64,000 nucleotides of DNA from Pseudarthrobacter siccitolerans (GTDB taxonomy: Bacteria; Actinomycetota; Actinomycetes; Actinomycetales; Micrococcaceae): NCBI RefSeq assembly GCF_001046895.1, contig NZ_CAQI01000024.1:1-64000 (forward strand). Direction: 5' to 3'. This document shows, piece by piece, positions 7,437 through 16,987 of the stretch. Both the position numbers and the translations under genes were made by a program. A model generated the notes under the pieces. It ran no database searches. It was not told where the DNA came from and saw nothing but the letters and a program-made list of their open reading frames with translations. How positions within the stretch are numbered: position 1 is the stretch's first letter; each line of letters begins with the position of its first letter.

Positions 7437-9188
7437 TCAGCGGCGGCGGCGCCGGGACGACGTGCCGAAAACACCCCGCAGCAGCTCGCGACCCAGCTGC
7501 GTTCCGATGGACCTGGCCATGCTCTTCAGCCCGCCGCCGAGTGCTCCGCCAAGAACACCGCCGAGGTCGCCCATCATCCCGTCCCCCTGCTGCGCAGGCT
7601 CCTGCTGTGCCGACGGCTGCCGGGACGAGCGCGGCCGGGATGCCTGCGGTGCCTCATCCGCGGGGCGGGGCGCACTGGTCCTGGTGCTGGGCCTGCCAAG
7701 GATCTCCTCTTCAATGCGCCGTGCCTCCGCGTCAATGTCCACATTGCCGCCAGTGCCGGCCCTCTGAACACCAGAGCCAGTACCAGCGCCGGGAACAGGC
7801 GGCTGGCCGGAAGCAGCGGGGCCGGTGGGGGCAGCAGCCTTCCCGGTGAGCTTCTCATAGGCAGAGGGGTTGTCCACCGCCGTCCCGTACTTGCCCAGCA
7901 GGGCGGACCCGGCCACAGTGCTGCGGACCAGGTCCTCGGCACTGGGCCCCATCAGGGATTCGGGGGCCCGCAACCTGGTGAGGGCCACGGGGGTGGGAGC
8001 GCCCTTCTCATTCATAACGGTGATGACGGCTTCACCAATCCCGGCAGAGGTAAGCGTCTCTTCCAGGTCGTAGTCACTGACCGGGAAGGTGGAAACCGTC
8101 GCCTTGAGTGCTTTAGCGTCCTCCGGGGTGAAGGCGCGCAGGGCGTGCTGCACCCGGTTGGCCAGCTGGCCCAGCACATCCGCCGGCACGTCCTTGGGGG
8201 TCTGGGTGACAAAGAAGATCCCCACGCCCTTGGACCGGATCAGCCGCACAGTGGTGGTGATGGCCTCGAGGAAGGCCTTGGACGCGCCGTTGAACAGGAG
8301 GTGGGCTTCGTCGAGGAAGAACACCAGTTTGGGTTTATCGAGGTCGCCGGCCTCGGGCAGGTCCTCAAAGAGGTCGGCGAGCAGCCACATCAGGAACGTG
8401 GAGAACAGCATGGGTTTGGTCTGCAAGGCGGGCAGTTCCAGGCACGTCACCACGCCGCGGCCGTCCGGGGCGGTGCGCAGCAGCTCGGCGGTATCAAACT
8501 CCGGTTCGCCAAAGAACTTCTCCAGCCCCTGTGCCTCAAGGTTCACCAGTTCGCGAAGGATCACCCCCGCGGTGGCCTTGGACAGGCCGCCCAGTTCTTC
8601 GAGCTGGTCCTTGCCCTCGTCCGACGTCAGGAACTGGATGACGGCCCGGAGGTCCTTCAGGTCGATCAGTTCCAGGCCGTTTTTGTCCGCGAAGTAGAAG
8701 ACCAGCTGCAGGCTTGATTCCTGGGTGTCGTTCAGCTCCATGATGCGCGAGAGCAGGATGGGCCCGAAGGAGGACACTGTTGCCCGGACCGGGACGCCGT
8801 TGCCCTCCCCGCCCAGGGCCAGGAATTCCACCGGGTAGGTCCTGCCCTGCCACGCCTGCCCGATGCCTTCGGTGCGGGCCTTGAGCTTTTCGCTGCCGAC
8901 GGCGGCCGTTGCCAGCCCGGACAGGTCACCCTTGATGTCCGCGAGGAAGACGGGAACACCGGCCGCGGACAGCTGTTCCGCCATCATGTGCAAGGTGACC
9001 GTCTTGCCGGTGCCGGTTGCGCCGGCTACCAGGCCATGCCGGTTCATCATGGCCAGCGGCAGGCGGACCTGTGCCTCCTTGTGGAGTTCGCCGTCCACGA
9101 TGGCGGCGCCCAGTTCGATGGCCGCCCCTTCCAGCGTGTACCCCTTCTGGATGGTGGCAAGCTTCTCTGCTGTGGTTTTGTTGGCCAT
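7437..9188 (-). CDS. HerA-like helicase-domain ATPase (DUF853 / YjgR type)
   Basis: A 583-residue protein with a Walker A motif GATGTGKT at 56-63, a Walker B motif KLVFFLDEAHLLF near 290, and later RecA-like core elements (GVGIFFVTQTPKDVP, LGQLANRVQHALRAFTPEDAKAL). This is the HerA/FtsK-superfamily domain found in E. coli YjgR, whose cellular role is not settled. Residues about 440-540 are low-complexity, rich in Ala, Pro, Gly and Gln, and the C-terminus (GTQLGRELLRGVFG then RRRRR) is a basic tail. The ATG at 9188 gives the usual family N-terminus (NKTTAEKLATIQKGY). No nuclease partner such as NurA is next to it, so there is no sign of a defence module. Confidence 0.9.
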   Translation of the reverse strand: MANKTTAEKLATIQKGYTLEGAAIELGAAIVDGELHKEAQVRLPLAMMNRHGLVAGATGTGKTVTLHMMAEQLSAAGVPVFLADIKGDLSGLATAAVGSEKLKARTEGIGQAWQGRTYPVEFLALGGEGNGVPVRATVSSFGPILLSRIMELNDTQESSLQLVFYFADKNGLELIDLKDLRAVIQFLTSDEGKDQLEELGGLSKATAGVILRELVNLEAQGLEKFFGEPEFDTAELLRTAPDGRGVVTCLELPALQTKPMLFSTFLMWLLADLFEDLPEAGDLDKPKLVFFLDEAHLLFNGASKAFLEAITTTVRLIRSKGVGIFFVTQTPKDVPADVLGQLANRVQHALRAFTPEDAKALKATVSTFPVSDYDLEETLTSAGIGEAVITVMNEKGAPTPVALTRLRAPESLMGPSAEDLVRSTVAGSALLGKYGTAVDNPSAYEKLTGKAAAPTGPAASGQPPVPGAGTGSGVQRAGTGGNVDIDAEARRIEEEILGRPSTRTSAPRPADEAPQASRPRSSRQPSAQQEPAQQGDGMMGDLGGVLGGALGGGLKSMARSIGTQLGRELLRGVFGTSSRRRRR

Positions 9189-9232
9189 GCGGTTAGCTTA
9201 GCCCCGGCCCTCCGCGTGCGGGCGGGACACAC

Positions 9233-9814
9233 TCACTTCTGCGTGTGCCTGGAAAGTTCCTTGGTGAAGGCCAGCAACTCCAGTGTCTCCGGGTCGGCGT
9301 CGACATCAAATTGAGGCTCGTAACCGGTGGTGAGGTACAGGCGCCTGGCTTCGGGCTGGCGCGGACCGGTGGTCAGGTACAGCCGGCTGTACCCGCGGCG
9401 CACTGCAAGGGCTTCCAGCTCGGCCAGCACCAGCCGGGCCAGGCCGCGGCGCCGGTGGGCGGAGTGGGTCCAGATCCGTTTCAGCTCAGCCGTGGCGGCA
9501 TCGTACCGGCGGAAGGCACCGCCGGCGATGGATTCGCCGTTCTCCTGGATCACCAGCAGCGCCCCGCCTGGCCCCGCGAACTCTTCAGCGGGATATCGGT
9601 TGAGCTCTTCTGCTGCACCCTCCCGGCCGAACAGGTCGCCGTAGCGCGTGTCGTATTCGATAGCGAGTTCGTCCAGCAGCGGCCGGACCCGGGGATCGTG
9701 CATGGGCAGGTTCAGGACCGCTAGGGCGGCGGGATCGAGCGGCCTCGGCACGCTGCGGGGCGGCCGGGCCACAGGATCAAGAGGCTGGGGCCTGAGGTCA
9801 GGTTCTGCAATCAC
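9233..9814 (-). CDS. GNAT family N-acetyltransferase
   Basis: A 193-residue protein. The acetyl-CoA-binding motif A is visible as RIWTHSAHRRRGLARLVLAELE (RRRGLA is the Q/RxxGxA pyrophosphate loop), followed by the YSRLYLTTG strand and the PEARRLYLTTGYEP helix-turn. About 40 proline-rich residues precede the fold. It starts at GTG 9814, three bases after the stop of the FAD/NAD(P)-binding gene, so the two are co-transcribed. Its substrate is unknown. Its position beside the flavin-monooxygenase operon suggests N-acetylation of an S-substituted cysteine, by analogy with SnaA in the Bacillus S-alkylcysteine salvage pathway; that is inference. Confidence 0.85.
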   Translation of the reverse strand: MIAEPDLRPQPLDPVARPPRSVPRPLDPAALAVLNLPMHDPRVRPLLDELAIEYDTRYGDLFGREGAAEELNRYPAEEFAGPGGALLVIQENGESIAGGAFRRYDAATAELKRIWTHSAHRRRGLARLVLAELEALAVRRGYSRLYLTTGPRQPEARRLYLTTGYEPQFDVDADPETLELLAFTKELSRHTQK

Positions 9815-9817
9815 GGT

Positions 9818-11806
9818 TCAATTCTTTCCGACGGCGGCTGGTTCAGTGGACAGTGCGGTGGAGGATTCCGTGGTGCCGGATGGGGCCGCGACGCTCCGGG
9901 CAACGGCGAGGACACTGCGGGCGAGTGCATCATTCTCGCGGAACGGCGCGGCGTTGGTGCCGGGACGGGCGAAGGCGCCTGCGCCCCAGCCGGAGGTGCC
10001 GGGCCCGACGCCGAACAGCCCGGGCTGCGGCACCCCGTCGGCGTTCACGAGCTGGTGCCCGGACGAGATCAGGAGTTTGCCGGTGGAGTGGATCCCGTCC
10101 GCGGTCAGCAGCTGCTGCTCGGCGCCGAGGCCCGTTTTATGCAGGGACTCCAGCAGCGGGTTAACTGACTGCGCCACCGTGGGTGGAGGCAGCCGGGCTT
10201 CGATCAACGCCTTCGCCGCCACGGAGGTTCCCGACGGCGCCGAGTTGGCGTGGAACAGGCCCGTGGACTCATCCGCAGTCACCTCGAGGTCCGGGCCGAG
10301 GAAGTGCAGCAGCCCGGCCCGGTGCAGCGCCAGCATCTGGCGCAGGCGGTGGGGCGGCGGCCCGGAGTCCACAAAGCTGAAGAACCCGTGCCACCAGCCG
10401 TGGACCGCCTGCTGCGACCTGGCATTGAGGCGCTCCGGCGGGACCACGCGGCCCACTTCCATGTAGACGTGGAGCAGGGCCAGGAAGAGGGCCAGCGTCT
10501 CGGGGTGGTCGGGGCTGTCCCGAAGGGCAAGATCGTGCTCGATGTACCCCGCCACCGTATCCTGCACCTCCTGGTGACCGGCAAAGCGGCGGCCGGCTAA
10601 TGGACGGTCAAGCCGCTCCAGGTCAAGGTGAAGGGCAGCGTCCGGAACGGCAGCGGCCACGAGTTCTTCCCGCGCGGGGCTGTACCAGTCGAGCTCCGCG
10701 TACCGGGCGGCGAACTCGTCCCAGCCCATGGTTGCCCGTCCGGGGCTGCCGGTCAGCAGCTCGCGGTAGTAGCCGTATCCGGCCTCCTTGGCGATCAGCG
10801 GCCACAGGTCCCGGCGGAAATCCAGTTCCCCGTGCCGTGCCAGCAGCGCCTCGACGGCGGCTGCGGTGAAGAACCGCAGCGGCCCCGGCGCCTCGCCCCG
10901 CAGCGTCGCCGAAATCTTCGAGTGGTACGGCACGCCCCGGCGCGACCCGGCCCACAACTTCGGTTCCCTGCCCGACGGAAGGTAGCGAAGCCCGGCGTCG
11001 GACGTTTCAACGAAGCGCCCGCCGCGTCCCTCCATCAGGAGGACCAGGAGGTCAACGAAGGCCAGGCCCATGCCGGCAACAATGACGTCCTGGCCCGGAG
11101 CGATGGGGGAGTAGTCGACGTCGGTGGTGTAGCTGGGTGCCGCGTGGTACCCGCCGTGGCGCGCGGCGAAGCCGGCCCACGCGGCAGAGGCGGCGTCCGG
11201 ACGGGAGTCAGTGTGCCCCAGGGCAGTGACCACGACGTCGGCCCGCAGGGCGCGGCCGTTGGCCAGTTCCACGAGGTAGCCGGCAGGGCCCCCGGCGGGA
11301 CCGGCCGGAGAAGCGTCTTTGACGGCGGGCCGCACAGCCACGGCGGTGGTCCGGTGGACTGTGACATCGCGTCCCAGTGACCGGGCCGCGCGCCGGAAGA
11401 ACCACTCCAGGTACTGGCTCTGCAGTTGGCGGGTGGGAAAGGTGGCGCCGGTGAGTGAACGGAGCTGTTCGCGCAGGTTGCGCGGGAAGTCAGGAACGTC
11501 CGTGATGGACCCGTCCGCCACGCCTGCCGCCCATTCGGCCAGGTTCGGTCCCTGGCTGGCCGGGCCCTCGCAGGCCACGGAGTCGTCGGTGAACATGGTG
11601 ATGTCCGCCGCCATGGAGTTGAGCAGGAGGCCGGGGTTCTGGTCGTAGCGCCAGATGCGGCCCGAGCCGGGAACGTGCGGTTCGACGACGTGGATTTCCA
11701 GCGGCCCGTTGAAGAGCCCGGGACGGTTGGCGGCGAGCCGCTCCAGCACTCCGGCCGTGCGGGGTCCGCCGCCGACGAAGACGACGGCAGGGATGTTCGC
11801 TGGCAT
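9818..11806 (-). CDS. FAD/NAD(P)-binding protein
   Basis: A 662-residue protein of the FAD-NAD(P)-binding (PF13454-type) family. The N-terminal dinucleotide fold is VVFVGGGPRTAGVLERLA at about 8-25, followed by further family blocks such as YDQNPGLLLNSMAADITMF and a second nucleotide-binding strand DVIVAGMGLAFVDLLVLL. The family is often mislabelled adenylate cyclase; its reaction is not established. ATG 11806 is chosen over the longer frame to 11851 because CAGGAG sits 7 bases before it. It is divergent from the ABC/monooxygenase operon across a 264-base promoter region and leads a minus-strand unit with the GNAT gene. This points to a joint role, perhaps redox or oxygenase chemistry on the imported compound. 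Confidence 0.85.
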   Translation of the reverse strand: MPANIPAVVFVGGGPRTAGVLERLAANRPGLFNGPLEIHVVEPHVPGSGRIWRYDQNPGLLLNSMAADITMFTDDSVACEGPASQGPNLAEWAAGVADGSITDVPDFPRNLREQLRSLTGATFPTRQLQSQYLEWFFRRAARSLGRDVTVHRTTAVAVRPAVKDASPAGPAGGPAGYLVELANGRALRADVVVTALGHTDSRPDAASAAWAGFAARHGGYHAAPSYTTDVDYSPIAPGQDVIVAGMGLAFVDLLVLLMEGRGGRFVETSDAGLRYLPSGREPKLWAGSRRGVPYHSKISATLRGEAPGPLRFFTAAAVEALLARHGELDFRRDLWPLIAKEAGYGYYRELLTGSPGRATMGWDEFAARYAELDWYSPAREELVAAAVPDAALHLDLERLDRPLAGRRFAGHQEVQDTVAGYIEHDLALRDSPDHPETLALFLALLHVYMEVGRVVPPERLNARSQQAVHGWWHGFFSFVDSGPPPHRLRQMLALHRAGLLHFLGPDLEVTADESTGLFHANSAPSGTSVAAKALIEARLPPPTVAQSVNPLLESLHKTGLGAEQQLLTADGIHSTGKLLISSGHQLVNADGVPQPGLFGVGPGTSGWGAGAFARPGTNAAPFRENDALARSVLAVARSVAAPSGTTESSTALSTEPAAVGKN

Positions 11807-12070
11807 GGGTGCTCCTGGTAGCGGCGGTAGGGGGCGGCTTGGAGTGCCCATGCTAGGCAGCGGTTCCGACGGCGGTCGAGCGGCTGGTCACGCCCGTTAA
11901 CTCCGGGTCACATCCCGTCAACAGACGCAAAAATCCGACTCATGACGCTGTGCGAACCCGGGTGAAGTTATGCAACCTGCCGCCTTGCTGCCCCATTCAG
12001 GCCGGTCCTAGATTTGCAGCCAGCAACCGGGTCAAACAGTCCCGGCCCAACCAGAGAAACGAGGTGGCGC
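11807..12070. promoter_or_regulatory. Divergent promoter region between FAD/NAD(P)-binding gene and ABC operon
   Basis: 264 bases between two start codons facing apart. Promoters for both units must lie here or in readthrough. I looked for a SAM-type riboswitch or a T-box and saw neither. No regulator gene is adjacent. Confidence 0.5.
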
Positions 12071-13174
12071 ATGAGTTCAGCAGCAACTACCGCGGCGCAG
12101 TCAACAACGCCAGCACAGTCGGCAGCAGGCGCGGCACCGGACGTCGACGCTGGCGGGCACGTGACTGAAGGCAGCGTTACTTCAGGGACCGTAACCAGTG
12201 AAGCCGCCACCAAGGCCGGCGGGGTCCCGCCGGGAGGCGGAAGCGCCCGGCTGGCCACCGATTACTCCGAATACCGGGTGGTGGCCGCAAAGCATCCGTG
12301 GCGCTGGGTGGGCACGACATTTGTGGCCCTCGGCGTCCTCGCTGTCGCTTGGTCCCTTGCCACCAACCCCCGCTGGGAATGGGGTGTGGTGGCCCAGTGG
12401 TTCACCGCCCAGTCCGTCATCGCCGGGTTGCTGGAGACCCTGAAGCTGACCGCGATCTCAGGGATCCTCGGCTTCGTGCTGGGGTTCATCCTGGCCCTGA
12501 TGCGGCTCTCCGCGTCGCCGCTGCTGGTCTCGGTGTCCTGGACGTTCTCCTGGATCTTTAGGTCCACCCCGCTGCTGGTCCAGATGCTGCTCTGGTACAA
12601 CCTGGGCTACCTGTACGAAAAGATCTCCCTGGGCATCCCGTTCACGGACGTGCGGTTCTTCGAGGTCCAGACCACCACACTGATCAGCCAGTTTGCGGCC
12701 GCAGTACTGGGCCTCACCCTGAACCAGGCAGCCTACTCCGCAGAGATCATCCGCGGCGGCATCCTCTCGGTGGACCAGGGCCAGCTTGAAGCGGCGGCCG
12801 CCCTGGGTATCCCGGCCTGGCGCAGGTCCACGCGGATCGTCCTGCCACAGGCCATGCGGGCCATCCTGCCCACCGCGTTCAACGAGATCATCGGCCTCGT
12901 GAAGGGCACCTCAATCGTCTACGTCCTGGCCTACTCCGAGCTGTTCTACACCGTGCAGGTCATCTACAACCGCACCCAGCAGGTCCTCCCGCTGCTGCTC
13001 GTGGCCACCCTCTGGTACGTGGTGATCACGTCAGTGCTCAGCGTCTTCCAGTACTACATCGAACGGCACTACTCCAAGGGCGCGGTGCGGAACCTGCCGC
13101 TGACGCCCTTGCAGAAGGCCCGCAAATTCTTCGCCACCCACGCCGTGGCCAACAACGCAAGGAACGCCCGATGA
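12071..13174 (+). CDS. Amino-acid-type ABC transporter permease
   Basis: A 367-residue inner-membrane permease of the HisM/GltK family. The N-terminal ~70 residues are Ala/Thr-rich and polar, longer than in typical members. Membrane helices begin near residue 80 (WVGTTFVALGVLAVAWSLA). The EAA loop that docks with the ATPase is AAAALGIPAWRRSTRIVLPQ at about 240-260. The start is ATG 12071, with GAGGTGG ending 4 bases upstream; the frame is open from 12014 but without an SD. It is the first gene of a six-gene run whose neighbours overlap by 4 bases or are very close, so it is clearly an operon. Confidence 0.92.
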   Translation: MSSAATTAAQSTTPAQSAAGAAPDVDAGGHVTEGSVTSGTVTSEAATKAGGVPPGGGSARLATDYSEYRVVAAKHPWRWVGTTFVALGVLAVAWSLATNPRWEWGVVAQWFTAQSVIAGLLETLKLTAISGILGFVLGFILALMRLSASPLLVSVSWTFSWIFRSTPLLVQMLLWYNLGYLYEKISLGIPFTDVRFFEVQTTTLISQFAAAVLGLTLNQAAYSAEIIRGGILSVDQGQLEAAAALGIPAWRRSTRIVLPQAMRAILPTAFNEIIGLVKGTSIVYVLAYSELFYTVQVIYNRTQQVLPLLLVATLWYVVITSVLSVFQYYIERHYSKGAVRNLPLTPLQKARKFFATHAVANNARNAR

Positions 13175-13998
13175 GCACCGCAACGCCAACTGCTGAAGCC
13201 CCGGCAACCCCTGCCGCCACCCGCGGCCTGGTGGAAATCACCAAGGTCCACAAATCCTTCGGTGCCACCGAGGTCCTCAAGGGCGTCAGCCTCACCGTAG
13301 AGCCGGGCGGCGTGGCGGTCATCGTGGGCCCCTCGGGCTCCGGCAAGTCCACCCTGCTGCGCACCATCAACCACCTGGAAAAGGTGGACGGCGGCCACAT
13401 CGCCATCGACGGCAAGCTGGTGGGCTACGAGGTCCGGGGCCAGAAGCTGCACGAGCTGCGGGAGAAGGAGATCCTTCGGCAGCGCACCGACATCGGGATG
13501 GTGTTCCAGAATTTCAACCTGTTCCCGCACCTGACCGCGCTGGAAAACGTGGCCGAGGCACCCGTCGTCGTACAGGGCCGTTCCAAGGACGAGGCCCGGC
13601 GCCGCGGCCTGGAACTCCTGGACCGGGTGGGCCTCAAGGACCGGGCGGGGGCGTACCCGCGCCAGCTTTCCGGCGGCCAGCAGCAGCGTGTGGCCATCGC
13701 GCGGGCACTTGCACTGGACCCCAAAATCCTGCTGTTCGACGAGCCCACCTCCGCCCTTGACCCGGAACTGGTCAACGAAGTACTGGACGTCATCCGCGAA
13801 CTCGCAAAATCCGGCACCACCCTGATCATCGTCACGCACGAGATGGGCTTCGCCCGCGACGTGGCGGACACCGTGGTGTTTATGGACCAGGGGCAGATCG
13901 TGGAACAGGCCGCGCCCGAGCAGATTTTCACCAACCCGCAGGAACCGCGCACCCGGAGCTTCTTCTCCAAAGTGCTCGAGCCGGCCTTCAACATCTAA
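13171..13998 (+). CDS. Amino-acid ABC transporter ATP-binding protein
   Basis: A 275-residue ATPase of the GlnQ/HisP family. It has Walker [10 protein letters not shown] (about residues 53-61), the signature LSGGQQQR, Walker B ILLFDEPTSALDPE, and the H-loop VTHEMGF. The first ~25 residues are an Ala/Pro/Thr-rich extension. It overlaps the permease gene by 4 bases (ATGA). It energises import through the permease, with the lipoprotein encoded next as the receptor. Confidence 0.95.
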   Translation: MSTATPTAEAPATPAATRGLVEITKVHKSFGATEVLKGVSLTVEPGGVAVIVGPSGSGKSTLLRTINHLEKVDGGHIAIDGKLVGYEVRGQKLHELREKEILRQRTDIGMVFQNFNLFPHLTALENVAEAPVVVQGRSKDEARRRGLELLDRVGLKDRAGAYPRQLSGGQQQRVAIARALALDPKILLFDEPTSALDPELVNEVLDVIRELAKSGTTLIIVTHEMGFARDVADTVVFMDQGQIVEQAAPEQIFTNPQEPRTRSFFSKVLEPAFNI

Positions 13999-14010
13999 AG
14001 GATTCCTCCC

Positions 14011-15066
14011 ATGGCATTTCCCACCGGCCCTTCCCGCCGCCCCCGCCGCACGCGCCCACTGGCGGCGCTGCCCGCCGTCGTCCTGCTGGCCGCAGCCGGC
14101 CTGTCCGCCTGCGCTGATCCCGGCGCAACAGCGGCCGGCACCTCCACCGGAGGAGCACAGACGACGGCGGCACGCAACGGCGTCGTGTACAACACTTCCC
14201 CGGACCAGCAGCGCCTCCGCGCGGAGAAGGACGCGGCGCTCGCCGCCAAGGTTCCGGAACTGATCGGCAAGGACGGGAAGCTGACCATTGCCACCACGGC
14301 GGGTTCCATCCCGCTGTCCTTCCACGCCACTGATGACAAGACGCCGATCGGCTCCGAGCTGGACATCGCGCAGCTGGTGGCGGACAAGCTGGGCCTGGAG
14401 CTGGACGTCCAGGTGACATCCTGGGAGAACTGGCCGCTGAAGACCCAGTCGGGCGACTTCGAGGCGGTGTTCTCCAACGTGGGCGTGAACAAGGACCGGG
14501 TGAAGCTGTTCGACTTCGCCAGCTACCGGGCGGCGTTTATGGGCTTTGAGGCCAAGAAGTCGGCCAGCTACGACATCAAGGGCGCCGATGACATCTCCGG
14601 GCTGAAGGTGTCTGTGGGGTCGGGGACCAACCAGGAAAAGATCCTGCTGGCCTGGAACAAGGAGCTGGAAAGCAAGGGCAAGGCGCCGGCCACCCTGCAG
14701 TACTACTCCTCCGACGCCGACACCATCCTGGCGCTGTCCTCCGGCCGCACCGACCTGAACATCGCGCCCTACCCGTCCACTGTGTACCGGGAAAACACCC
14801 GTGACGACCTGAAAGTGGTGGGCAAGGTCAACGCGGGCTGGCCGTCCGAAACCCTGGTGGCCGCCACCACCCTGCGCGGCAACGGCTTTGCACCGGTCAT
14901 CACCGAAGCCCTCAACTCCGCGATCGACGACGGGTCCTACGCCAAGGTGCTGGAGCGCTGGGGCCTGTCCGAGGAGGCGCTGCCGGAGTCCAAGACCATC
15001 ACCGAGGAAAGCTTCGCGGCGGCCCAGGCCACGGCCAGTGCCGTTCCGTCCGGAAAGGCATCATGA
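14011..15066 (+). CDS. ABC transporter substrate-binding lipoprotein
   Basis: A 351-residue protein with a basic n-region, a hydrophobic stretch and the lipobox LSAC, with Cys34 as the lipidation site. The mature part is a bacterial type 3 (SBP_bac_3, amino-acid) binding protein: KDGKLTIATTAGSIPLSF, GSELDIAQLVADKLGLELDV, the FEAVFSNVGVNKDR hinge area, and VSVGSGTNQEKIL. AAAGGA precedes the ATG. A paralogue with the same CADPGATAA start and the same SGTNQE block lies alone at 38448-39431. The ligand is unknown; downstream flavin monooxygenases favour a sulfur- or nitrogen-containing organic acid. Confidence 0.93.
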   Translation: MAFPTGPSRRPRRTRPLAALPAVVLLAAAGLSACADPGATAAGTSTGGAQTTAARNGVVYNTSPDQQRLRAEKDAALAAKVPELIGKDGKLTIATTAGSIPLSFHATDDKTPIGSELDIAQLVADKLGLELDVQVTSWENWPLKTQSGDFEAVFSNVGVNKDRVKLFDFASYRAAFMGFEAKKSASYDIKGADDISGLKVSVGSGTNQEKILLAWNKELESKGKAPATLQYYSSDADTILALSSGRTDLNIAPYPSTVYRENTRDDLKVVGKVNAGWPSETLVAATTLRGNGFAPVITEALNSAIDDGSYAKVLERWGLSEEALPESKTITEESFAAAQATASAVPSGKAS

Positions 15067-15899
15067 ACGCACTGCATACTGAAACCGCCCTCGAATCCTT
15101 CGACGCCGACTGGCAGGAATGGCATTCTGCCCACGAACGCCAGCGCGGCCACCCGCACGGCTTCCTGGCGGTGACCCACCTGCACTGGCTGGGCAGCGAA
15201 GCCGCCCGGCTGGAAGGTGTCCCCGGCACCTGGAGTGTGGAGGCCGACGTCGTCCGCGTTGTCCTGGAAGCGGGCGAGAGCCTGCAGCGGGACGGCAAGG
15301 AGCTGCACACTGCTGCCGGGGCAGCGCTCGACTTTGGCCCCATCGAGGAGCGCGGCGGGATCGACCTGGCCTCCGGCGATACGGTCATCGAAGTGGCCAA
15401 GCGCGGCGGCGAGTACATTGTGCGGCCGCGGAACCCGGAGCACGGGCTGCTGCGGGAGTACCAAGGCACGCCGGCCTACTCGCCGGATGCTGCCTACGCT
15501 GTCCGAGGAACCTATGTGCCGTTCGACGCGCCGCGCTCCACCACGGTGGGTGCCGCCGTCGAAGGCATCCAGCACGTCTACGAGGCGCCGGGTGAAATCC
15601 GCTTCAAGCTGGCCGGCCAGGACCTGGCGCTGACCGCGTTCAATGGCTACGCGCCCGGTTCGCTGTCAGTGCTTTTCACGGACCAGACGTCCGGCAAAAC
15701 CACCTATGCGGCCAACCGTTCATTGTCCGTGGTGCCTGCCGCGGACGGGTCCGTGGTGCTCGACTTCAACCGGGCCGTCAACCTGCCCTGCGCCTACACG
15801 GACCTTGCCACGTGCCCGCTGCCGCCGGCGGAAAACCGGCTGCCGGTGGCCATCGAAGCCGGCGAAAAGATTCCCTACGAACGTCAGGACCAGCAGTGA
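15063..15899 (+). CDS. DUF1684 domain-containing protein
   Basis: A 278-residue protein. The hallmark C-terminal block of DUF1684 is present: VVLDFNRAVNLPCAYTDLATCPLPPAENRLPVAIEAGEK. Mid-protein, the motif GETYxP appears in the variant form AVRGTYVPFDAP. The family has no established function but sits repeatedly beside luciferase-like monooxygenases and amino-acid ABC transporters. It overlaps the binding-protein gene by 4 bases (ATGA) and is overlapped in turn by the next gene, so it is made in step with them. Confidence 0.88.
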   Translation: MNALHTETALESFDADWQEWHSAHERQRGHPHGFLAVTHLHWLGSEAARLEGVPGTWSVEADVVRVVLEAGESLQRDGKELHTAAGAALDFGPIEERGGIDLASGDTVIEVAKRGGEYIVRPRNPEHGLLREYQGTPAYSPDAAYAVRGTYVPFDAPRSTTVGAAVEGIQHVYEAPGEIRFKLAGQDLALTAFNGYAPGSLSVLFTDQTSGKTTYAANRSLSVVPAADGSVVLDFNRAVNLPCAYTDLATCPLPPAENRLPVAIEAGEKIPYERQDQQ

Positions 15900-16987
15900 G
15901 CGCCTCTTCAATCAAGCCGGGGTTTCTTGCCATCGAACTCGACGGCGCCGGGTGGGATGGCGGGGACTTCGCGAGCCTGAGCGAAGCCGTCCTTGCAGCT
16001 GAATCGGCTGGGTTCCATGCAGCCACCTTCACCGATGCACCTGTTCCCGGCGGCACCAGTGCCCTGCAGCGGGCGGCCTTCGCCGGACCGGTGACGCGCA
16101 GTATCGCCCTGGTCCCGGAAGTGGACACCATTTACACCGAGCCGTTCCACGTCTCCACCCAGCTCGCAAGCCTCGACTACGTCTCCGGCGGCCGCGCCGG
16201 GTGGATCGCCACCGCAGCGGAGTCCCCCGAGGCTGCCGCCGCCGTCGGACGCTCTTCGGTGACTGGCGCCGGCTTGGCGCAGGAAGCAGCCGCGTCCGTT
16301 GAGGTGTCCCGCCGGCTGTGGGATTCCTGGGAGGACGACGCCGTGATCCGCGATGTCGCCACGGGCCGGTATATCGACGTGGACAAGCTGCATTACGTTG
16401 ACTTTGAAACTCCGGCTGACTTCGCCGGGCCGGCCTACTCGGTCAAGGGCCCGTCCATCATCCCGCGGCCCCTGCAGGGACAGCTGCCGGTGCTTGCCGC
16501 TGCGTCGCTGGTGGGCCCGGGGCAGATTCCGGCAGGCGCCGTTGACGCCGTACTCGTCAGCGCGCCGACGCCTGAACTGCTCGCCGCCGAGGTGCGCGAT
16601 GTCCGGGAACGGCTGGGTGCGTCGGTTGCCGTTGTGGCCGAGCTCGACGTCGTCCTGGACTCCCGCGGGCAGGCTGCGGCCGAGCGTTCGACCGCGTTCG
16701 ATGGCGGCTTTGACGGCGGCCGCGCCAGGTATGCCGGCAGCGCCGCAGGCCTCGCGGACCTCCTTGAGGAGCTGCTGAAGGAGGCCGACGGCGTCCGCCT
16801 CCATCCGGCGTCGCTCGCTCTGGAGCTGGACGAACTTTCCCGGCTGGTCCTGCCGGAGCTCCGGCGGCGGGGCGCGCTCCGGCCGCCGGTGCAGGACGGC
16901 ACTCTCCGCGATGTGCTGGGCCTTGCACCTCCGGCCAGCCGCTACGCATCCGCTGTCGCTGGCGGCGAAAATAGGGGGAAACCATGA
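15896..16987 (+). CDS. LLM class flavin-dependent oxidoreductase (first of two)
   Basis: A 363-residue luciferase-like TIM-barrel protein. Visible elements are the N-terminal strand GFLAIELDGAGWDG, the AAESAGFHAATFTDAP helix-strand unit, the VDTIYTEPFHVSTQLASLDYVSGGRAGWI core typical of the NtaA/DszA branch, and PRPLQGQLPVLA. Residues near 250-300 are less conserved. The start is GTG 15896, overlapping the DUF1684 stop as GTGA; a longer frame to 15812 lies inside that gene and is rejected. Such enzymes use FMNH2 supplied by a separate reductase, and no reductase gene is in this operon. Confidence 0.9.
   Translation: MSASSIKPGFLAIELDGAGWDGGDFASLSEAVLAAESAGFHAATFTDAPVPGGTSALQRAAFAGPVTRSIALVPEVDTIYTEPFHVSTQLASLDYVSGGRAGWIATAAESPEAAAAVGRSSVTGAGLAQEAAASVEVSRRLWDSWEDDAVIRDVATGRYIDVDKLHYVDFETPADFAGPAYSVKGPSIIPRPLQGQLPVLAAASLVGPGQIPAGAVDAVLVSAPTPELLAAEVRDVRERLGASVAVVAELDVVLDSRGQAAAERSTAFDGGFDGGRARYAGSAAGLADLLEELLKEADGVRLHPASLALELDELSRLVLPELRRRGALRPPVQDGTLRDVLGLAPPASRYASAVAGGENRGKP

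Noticed and set aside
7437..9188. Anti-phage HerA/NurA or HerA/SIR2 defence system
   Set aside because: The ATPase is of the YjgR/DUF853 type and no nuclease, SIR2 or DUF4297 partner is adjacent.
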